This document shows positions 7,018 through 10,298 of a DNA stretch of 10,298 nt, piece by piece (the first letter of the stretch is position 1; each line of letters opens with the position of its first letter). The DNA is from Desulfobacterales bacterium (lineage in GTDB: Bacteria > Desulfobacterota > Desulfobacteria > Desulfobacterales > C00003106): contig JAUVFC010000043.1 in assembly GCA_030594505.1 (NCBI GenBank), forward strand, positions 1-10,298. Direction: 5' to 3'. The position numbers and the translations under genes are program-made. The notes beneath the pieces are model-generated. The model had not been told where the DNA came from, searched no databases, and was given only the letters and a program-made list of their open reading frames with translations.

Positions 7018-7620
7018 TTAGAATCTTAGTCTGTAACCAACAAATAGAGCGTCATCCGACATTTCCCAATTATTGGCGGGGTTATCGTTATCAAAATGAA
7101 TTTTAAGGCGTCTATATCCGACAATAATGGCCCCATTCTCTATAATATAGAAACTAAGGCTGGTTCTAATGTCCAGGTATCTGTCCGAATCCAAAAAACA
7201 GAGGGGCTCAGGAGCCACGCATATGCCTGCTGAAGCCTTTATAGGTATGGGCGATAATGTTTCGGGTATATCATATACTGCTGAAAGCAGAAAGCTTATG
7301 GCCATCACATCACTATCTTGTTGATCCTCTTCTACTTGTCCCAACACCCCCTTAAATCCCAAACTACATTTTAACCCTGGAGCTAGTATTTCATCTCCAA
7401 GAGCCACGCCGGCGCTGAGTATTTTGTAGTCGTCTTCGTCATAAATAGTACTAACTCCGGTTGTCAAGGATCCCTGGTCAATAGCCGTCGTGACATCAAA
7501 TTTGGCTTCTACGGATGATCGGTTTGCATTGATCTCAAAATGATAGGCGCTTGCAACGCAAATGCTTGACGTAATTATTGTGATAAAAATAAAAGTGAGT
7601 GATTCTATAATCTTTTTCAT
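7018..7620 (-). CDS. YfaZ-like outer-membrane beta-barrel protein
   Basis: A 200-residue predicted exported protein. The N-terminus has a classic signal peptide: basic MKK, hydrophobic core to about residue 20, and an AXA site (VASA, cleavage after Ala25). The mature part alternates short amphipathic strands (AGVALGDEIL, LKCSLGFKGVLG, AISFLLSAVYDI, SLSFYIIENGAIIVGYRRLKIHF) and ends in FVGYRLRF. The terminal Phe is the usual outer-membrane barrel assembly signal. The overall plan resembles the YfaZ family, small barrels of unknown role; this is recognition by pattern, not by alignment. ATG 7620 is preferred because it places the signal peptide at the start. An in-frame TTG at 7653 would add 11 polar residues. 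The GAGGAG ribosome site is a rather long 12 bases from the ATG. It lies 121 bases downstream of ymdB, same strand, and converges on the SUMF1-like gene with a 20-base gap. Confidence 0.75.
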   Translation of the reverse strand: MKKIIESLTFIFITIITSSICVASAYHFEINANRSSVEAKFDVTTAIDQGSLTTGVSTIYDEDDYKILSAGVALGDEILAPGLKCSLGFKGVLGQVEEDQQDSDVMAISFLLSAVYDIPETLSPIPIKASAGICVAPEPLCFLDSDRYLDIRTSLSFYIIENGAIIVGYRRLKIHFDNDNPANNWEMSDDALFVGYRLRF

Positions 7621-7701
7621 GTTTGCCGGATTCTCCTCTTCTTGCTGCAACAATGACCAACAAAGCGAATTGAAGACTTTTTACGAAATCATCAAATATG
7701 A

Positions 7702-7730
7702 CATATAGCAATCAGTCCCACTTTTGTCCA
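7702..7730 (-). promoter_or_regulatory. Candidate promoter for the YfaZ-like gene
   Basis: On the minus strand TGGACA (7730-7725) and TATATG (7707-7702) are separated by 17 bases, with TG one base before the -10 (extended -10 form). The -35 matches five of six consensus positions and the -10 four of six. A start near 7695 would give a leader of about 75 bases. It suggests that the barrel gene can be expressed independently of rny-ymdB. Pattern-based only. Confidence 0.4.
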
Positions 7731-7741
7731 GTCTAATACTT

Positions 7742-8521
7742 CTATACGGATTCATTAACCCTTTGAATACTGATGCACTTCCCTGTGGCCTCATCGATAT
7801 CGACCACAACACCCTGCATGTATAGATTTTTCTTGGCCACTTTAAAGGAAACAGGACGTTGCGTTAAATATTTTTTGATTATGATCTCCTTGTCAACTCC
7901 TATAACCGAATCCATGGGGCCTGTCATTCCAACGTCGGTAATGTAGGCGGTCCCCCCTGGTAATATCTTTTCGTCTGCGGTTTGAATATGGGTATGTGTC
8001 CCCAATACCGCGCTTACCCGTCCGTCCAGAAACCATCCTAACGCCACTTTTTCCGAAGTCGACTCGGCATGAAAGTCAACCACAATTAGCTTGGTCTTTT
8101 CATGTATACTGCCGAGCAGCGTCTCCGCTGTTTTAAACGGGCACTCCAATGACCGCATAAAGGTCCTCCCTTCCAGGTTGATCACACATAGGGGAGGTCC
8201 GCCACGGGTATCCACAATAGTCATCCCCTTTCCCGGTGCATCTCCAGGATAGTTGGCAGGACGGAGGATATGGTCGCAAGTTTCTAAAAAGGGAATAATA
8301 TCTTTCTGTTTCCAGATATGATTGCCGGAAGTAATTATTTCTATGCCCCTGCTAAAAAAATCTTCTGCAATGGCTGGGGTTATTCCCATGCCTCCGGCGG
8401 CGTTTTCTGCGTTGGCAATAACCACATCTATTTGAAATTTATCAACAACAGCATTAAGGTGGTTATGTATTATCTTTCTTCCCGGCTTGCCTACGATATC
8501 GCCAATAAAGAGTAATTTCAT
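7742..8521 (-). CDS. ymdB: YmdB-family metallophosphoesterase (TIGR00282)
   Basis: A 259-residue cytoplasmic calcineurin-like phosphoesterase of the YmdB/DR1281 family (B. subtilis YmdB is about 264 residues). Members have dimetal-dependent phosphodiesterase activity, including on 2',3'-cAMP, and in Bacillus affect biofilm formation. All metal ligands expected for the family are visible: Asp8 (FIGDIVGKPGR), Glu39-Asn40 (NAENAAGG), Asn67 and His68 (SGNHIW), His151 (DFHAES), and His176/His178 (LGTHTHIQTAD). Start ATG 8521 overlaps the rny stop in an ATGA, so translation is coupled to rny. The same order is found in Bacillus, which supports a functional link to RNA turnover, although the mechanism is not established. 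No hairpin terminator is evident after the TAG stop at 7742. Family assignment is secure; the in vivo substrate is not. Confidence 0.95.
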   Translation of the reverse strand: MKLLFIGDIVGKPGRKIIHNHLNAVVDKFQIDVVIANAENAAGGMGITPAIAEDFFSRGIEIITSGNHIWKQKDIIPFLETCDHILRPANYPGDAPGKGMTIVDTRGGPPLCVINLEGRTFMRSLECPFKTAETLLGSIHEKTKLIVVDFHAESTSEKVALGWFLDGRVSAVLGTHTHIQTADEKILPGGTAYITDVGMTGPMDSVIGVDKEIIIKKYLTQRPVSFKVAKKNLYMQGVVVDIDEATGKCISIQRVNESV

Positions 8522-10080
8522 TTGGCATACTCGACGGATCTCGTCTCACGAATAACCGTCACCTTGATCTGACCGGGGTAGGTCATTGCTTCTTCAATTT
8601 TTTTGGCTATATCCCGACAAATCAATGTTACATCTTCATCTGATATACGATCACTCTCTACCATTATCCTGAGTTCCCTGCCTGCCTGAATAGCATATGA
8701 CTTTTTAACCCCTTTGAATGAGTTAGCAATCTCTTCCAGTCCTTCCAGGCGCTTTACATAGGTCTCCAGCATCTCTCGTCTCGCCCCTGGACGGGCGCCG
8801 GACAAAGCATCAGATGCCTGTACCAGCACAGCCAGGACCGACTCGGGTGAAACATCCTCATGGTGTGCTGCGATAGCATGAATTACCCGGGGAGATTCTC
8901 CGTATTTTTTGGCCAGTTTTGCCCCAATTAATGCATGGGATCCATCCACCTCATGATCAACCGCCTTGCCGATATCATGAAGCAAGCCTGCACGTCGGGC
9001 CTGTTTTAGGTCGAGTCCGAGCTCGGCGGCCATAATGCCGGCAAGAAATCCGACCTCTATCGAATGCTGCAATACGTTCTGGGCATAACTGGTTCTAAAT
9101 TTTAGCTTGCCCAGCTGATATATCAATTCCGAATGTATACCATGAACGCCTAAGTCAAAAGCGGCTTGTTCGCCAGCCTCTCGAATCGTAAGATCAAGTT
9201 CTTTGCTGACCTCCTTTACCACATCTTCAATCCGGGCCGGATGGATCCTTCCATCCACGATTAAACGTTCCAACGACAATCGCGCCACCTCGCGTCGCAC
9301 AGGATTGAACCCGGAAAGAATTACTGCCTCGGGAGTATCGTCTATTATGAGGTCAATCCCTGTGGCTGCCTCAATCGCACGGATATTACGCCCTTCCCTT
9401 CCTATAATTCGGCCCTTCATCTCGTCATTAGGAAGGTTAACCACTGATACGGTCTTTTCTGCCACATAATCTCCCGCGTACCTTTGAATGGCAGTAGCAA
9501 TAATCCCCTTTGCTTTCTTATCGGCTGTTTCGCGGGCTTCGCTTTCTATCTGTTTGATTAATTTGGCTGCTTCAAAGCGTGCCTCGTTTTCCATTGTTTT
9601 AATCAACAGTTCTTTTGCCTTCTCCGCGGAAACACCTGATATCTCCTCCAATTTTCTTTTCTCGGCCTCAATCACGGAATCATAATGTTTCTCTTTGTCC
9701 CGCAATCTGGTCTCTTTTCGAAGCAATTCACGTTCTTTTTTTGAAATTTCATTCTCTCTCCGGCCCGCGGCATCTATCTTTCGATCAAGACGTTCTGCTT
9801 TTTGGGAGAATCGTTTTTGTTGTTTCTTTAACTCATACCTTTGTTCTTTTGCCTCCTCTTCAAACTCCCTCTTCATCTGGTAAAGCTCGTCTTTAGCCTG
9901 AAGACGCGCCTCACGCGCCATTGTTTCGGATGCTTTTTCAGCTTCGCTCAAAATCTTTTTTGCCTCGAGTTCAGCAGATCTTACCTTCTCAACATTCAAC
10001 TTATTCCAAACCCAAAAGGCCAAAAGAAAAGCGCCAATAAAAACTATTACGCATAATATAATAACATGGGTACTATTCAT
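8518..10080 (-). CDS. rny: Ribonuclease Y, membrane-anchored endoribonuclease
   Basis: RNase Y begins mRNA decay by endonucleolytic cleavage and is tethered to the inner face of the cytoplasmic membrane. Domain order is standard for the family. A transmembrane helix spans about 5-24 (HVIILCVIVFIGAFLLAFWV). A long charged coiled coil, rich in Glu, Lys and Arg, runs from about 27 to 165. The KH RNA-binding domain contains GRIIGREGRNIRAIE at 223-237. The HD domain has His339 (LQHSIEVG), His368-Asp369 (LLHDIGKAVDHE) and AHHED near 405-409, followed by the conserved C-terminus ending in SVEYAK. The frame stays open to an ATG at 10179, which would add 33 residues before the membrane helix. ATG 10080 is preferred: AGGGAG lies nine bases upstream and the resulting 520 residues equal the usual family length. 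ATG 10086 is only three bases from that site. The stop overlaps ymdB (ATGA). Confidence 0.96.
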   Translation of the reverse strand: MNSTHVIILCVIVFIGAFLLAFWVWNKLNVEKVRSAELEAKKILSEAEKASETMAREARLQAKDELYQMKREFEEEAKEQRYELKKQQKRFSQKAERLDRKIDAAGRRENEISKKERELLRKETRLRDKEKHYDSVIEAEKRKLEEISGVSAEKAKELLIKTMENEARFEAAKLIKQIESEARETADKKAKGIIATAIQRYAGDYVAEKTVSVVNLPNDEMKGRIIGREGRNIRAIEAATGIDLIIDDTPEAVILSGFNPVRREVARLSLERLIVDGRIHPARIEDVVKEVSKELDLTIREAGEQAAFDLGVHGIHSELIYQLGKLKFRTSYAQNVLQHSIEVGFLAGIMAAELGLDLKQARRAGLLHDIGKAVDHEVDGSHALIGAKLAKKYGESPRVIHAIAAHHEDVSPESVLAVLVQASDALSGARPGARREMLETYVKRLEGLEEIANSFKGVKKSYAIQAGRELRIMVESDRISDEDVTLICRDIAKKIEEAMTYPGQIKVTVIRETRSVEYAK

Positions 10081-10089
10081 GGGCATATT

Positions 10090-10095
10090 CTCCCT
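10090..10095 (-). promoter_or_regulatory. Ribosome binding site that decides the rny start
   Basis: AGGGAG on the minus strand lies nine bases before ATG 10080 and three before the alternative ATG 10086 (the codons read ATG CCC ATG). Spacing favours 10080. The longer frame from 10179 has no comparable site. Confidence 0.6.
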
Positions 10096-10170
10096 TTCAT
10101 ATGCAATAACAAATATGCGTCCCCATCCTACACGCTGAAAGCAGGAACAGAACGGTACGAAAAATCTTAT

Positions 10171-10245
10171 GTTTTGCAAAGGCCTCGGAGCATTCTATTT
10201 AGGAAAAGCCGTATGGATAAAGCCAGCGAGAGGCCTATGCAAAAC
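10171..10245. repeat. Inverted repeat in the rny upstream region
   Basis: Two 16-base arms, GTTTTGCAAAGGCCTC (10171-10186) and GAGGCCTATGCAAAAC (10230-10245), pair at 15 of 16 positions, with a single A-A mismatch at 10179/10237. The 43-base loop contains the near-duplicate pieces AAAGCC / AAGCC and no obvious gene. On the plus strand the second arm is followed within six bases by a run of seven Ts (10252-10258), so a plus-strand terminator reading is possible. On the minus strand it would be the distal leader of rny or the end of the gene beyond the window. It could instead be a small mobile palindrome. Confidence 0.7.
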
Positions 10246-10267
10246 GTGATATTTTTTTATCAGGCAA

Positions 10268-10298
10268 TCCCGCTTATAGCGGGACGCTTGTAGCGGGA
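10268..10298. repeat. Start of a 14-bp tandem repeat with palindrome, cut by the window edge
   Basis: CGCTTATAGCGGGA (10271-10284) is followed directly by CGCTTGTAGCGGGA (10285-10298), 13 of 14 bases identical. The first copy with the preceding TCC forms the palindrome TCCCGCTTATAGCGGGA (7-bp arms, 3-base loop). The array touches the last base of the window, so its true length is unknown. It resembles REP-type extragenic palindromes in being short, GC-rich and intergenic. Confidence 0.6.

Noticed and set aside
10081..10179. N-terminal extension of RNase Y from ATG 10179
   Set aside because: It would put 33 extra residues before the membrane anchor, has no ribosome binding site, and begins inside the inverted repeat. 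ATG 10080 fits both family length and Shine-Dalgarno spacing.
10066..10293. Plus-strand open frame of 75 codons at the right end
   Set aside because: It overlaps the start of rny antisense and runs through the inverted repeat and palindromic repeats. Its composition shows no recognisable protein features.
10141..10298. 6S RNA (ssrS) upstream of rny
   Set aside because: A 6S RNA gene near rny is plausible in this group, but the ~120 bases available before the window edge are too short. They show a simple hairpin with a large loop rather than the long bulged 6S rod. It could still lie beyond 10298.

Overview
The window is a gene-dense stretch of ordinary bacterial chromosome. It holds nine protein genes, short spacers, and several small repeats confined to those spacers. 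Gene content (Rex, UvrA, QueE/QueC, RNase Y beside YmdB), moderate GC and a Gram-negative type outer-membrane barrel gene suggest a mesophilic anaerobe of the Desulfobacterota (former deltaproteobacteria). That placement is an inference from gene style, not proof. No phage, plasmid, CRISPR, tRNA or rRNA was seen.

Layout. At 1-177 there is an upstream spacer with a perfect 19-bp inverted repeat (13-31 / 77-95) and a small palindrome, followed by the redox repressor gene rex (178-819, +). The excision-repair ATPase gene uvrA (791-3616, -) converges on rex, and their ends overlap by 29 bp. The uvrA/queE divergent spacer (3617-3781) carries a candidate uvrA promoter and a purine-rich heptanucleotide repeat. 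A tight forward cluster follows: queE (3782-4450), queC (4460-5170) and yjbQ (5170-5586). After 100 bp comes a two-part protein with a SUMF1/FGE-like C-terminal domain (5687-6997, +). Twenty bases further on it meets a convergent YfaZ-like outer-membrane protein gene (7018-7620, -). The rest is the minus-strand pair rny-ymdB (10080 down to 7742, 4-bp ATGA overlap). The window closes with an inverted repeat and the beginning of a 14-bp tandem repeat (10171-10298).

How the genes work together. QueE and QueC catalyse the second and third committed steps to preQ0, the 7-deazaguanine precursor of queuosine; QueD and QueF are not in the window. RNase Y (membrane-anchored endoribonuclease) and YmdB (metallophosphoesterase) form a translationally coupled pair. 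Rex, UvrA, YjbQ, the SUMF1-like protein and the YfaZ-like protein have no clear functional link to one another.

I did not find a convincing undescribed multi-gene system. The most interesting object is the SUMF1-like protein: it keeps the fold signatures, has threonines where both catalytic cysteines of true formylglycine-generating enzymes would be, and is fused to a roughly 180-residue N-terminal region I do not recognise. The intergenic repeats are the second point of interest. They look like members of dispersed families, but only a genome search could show that.
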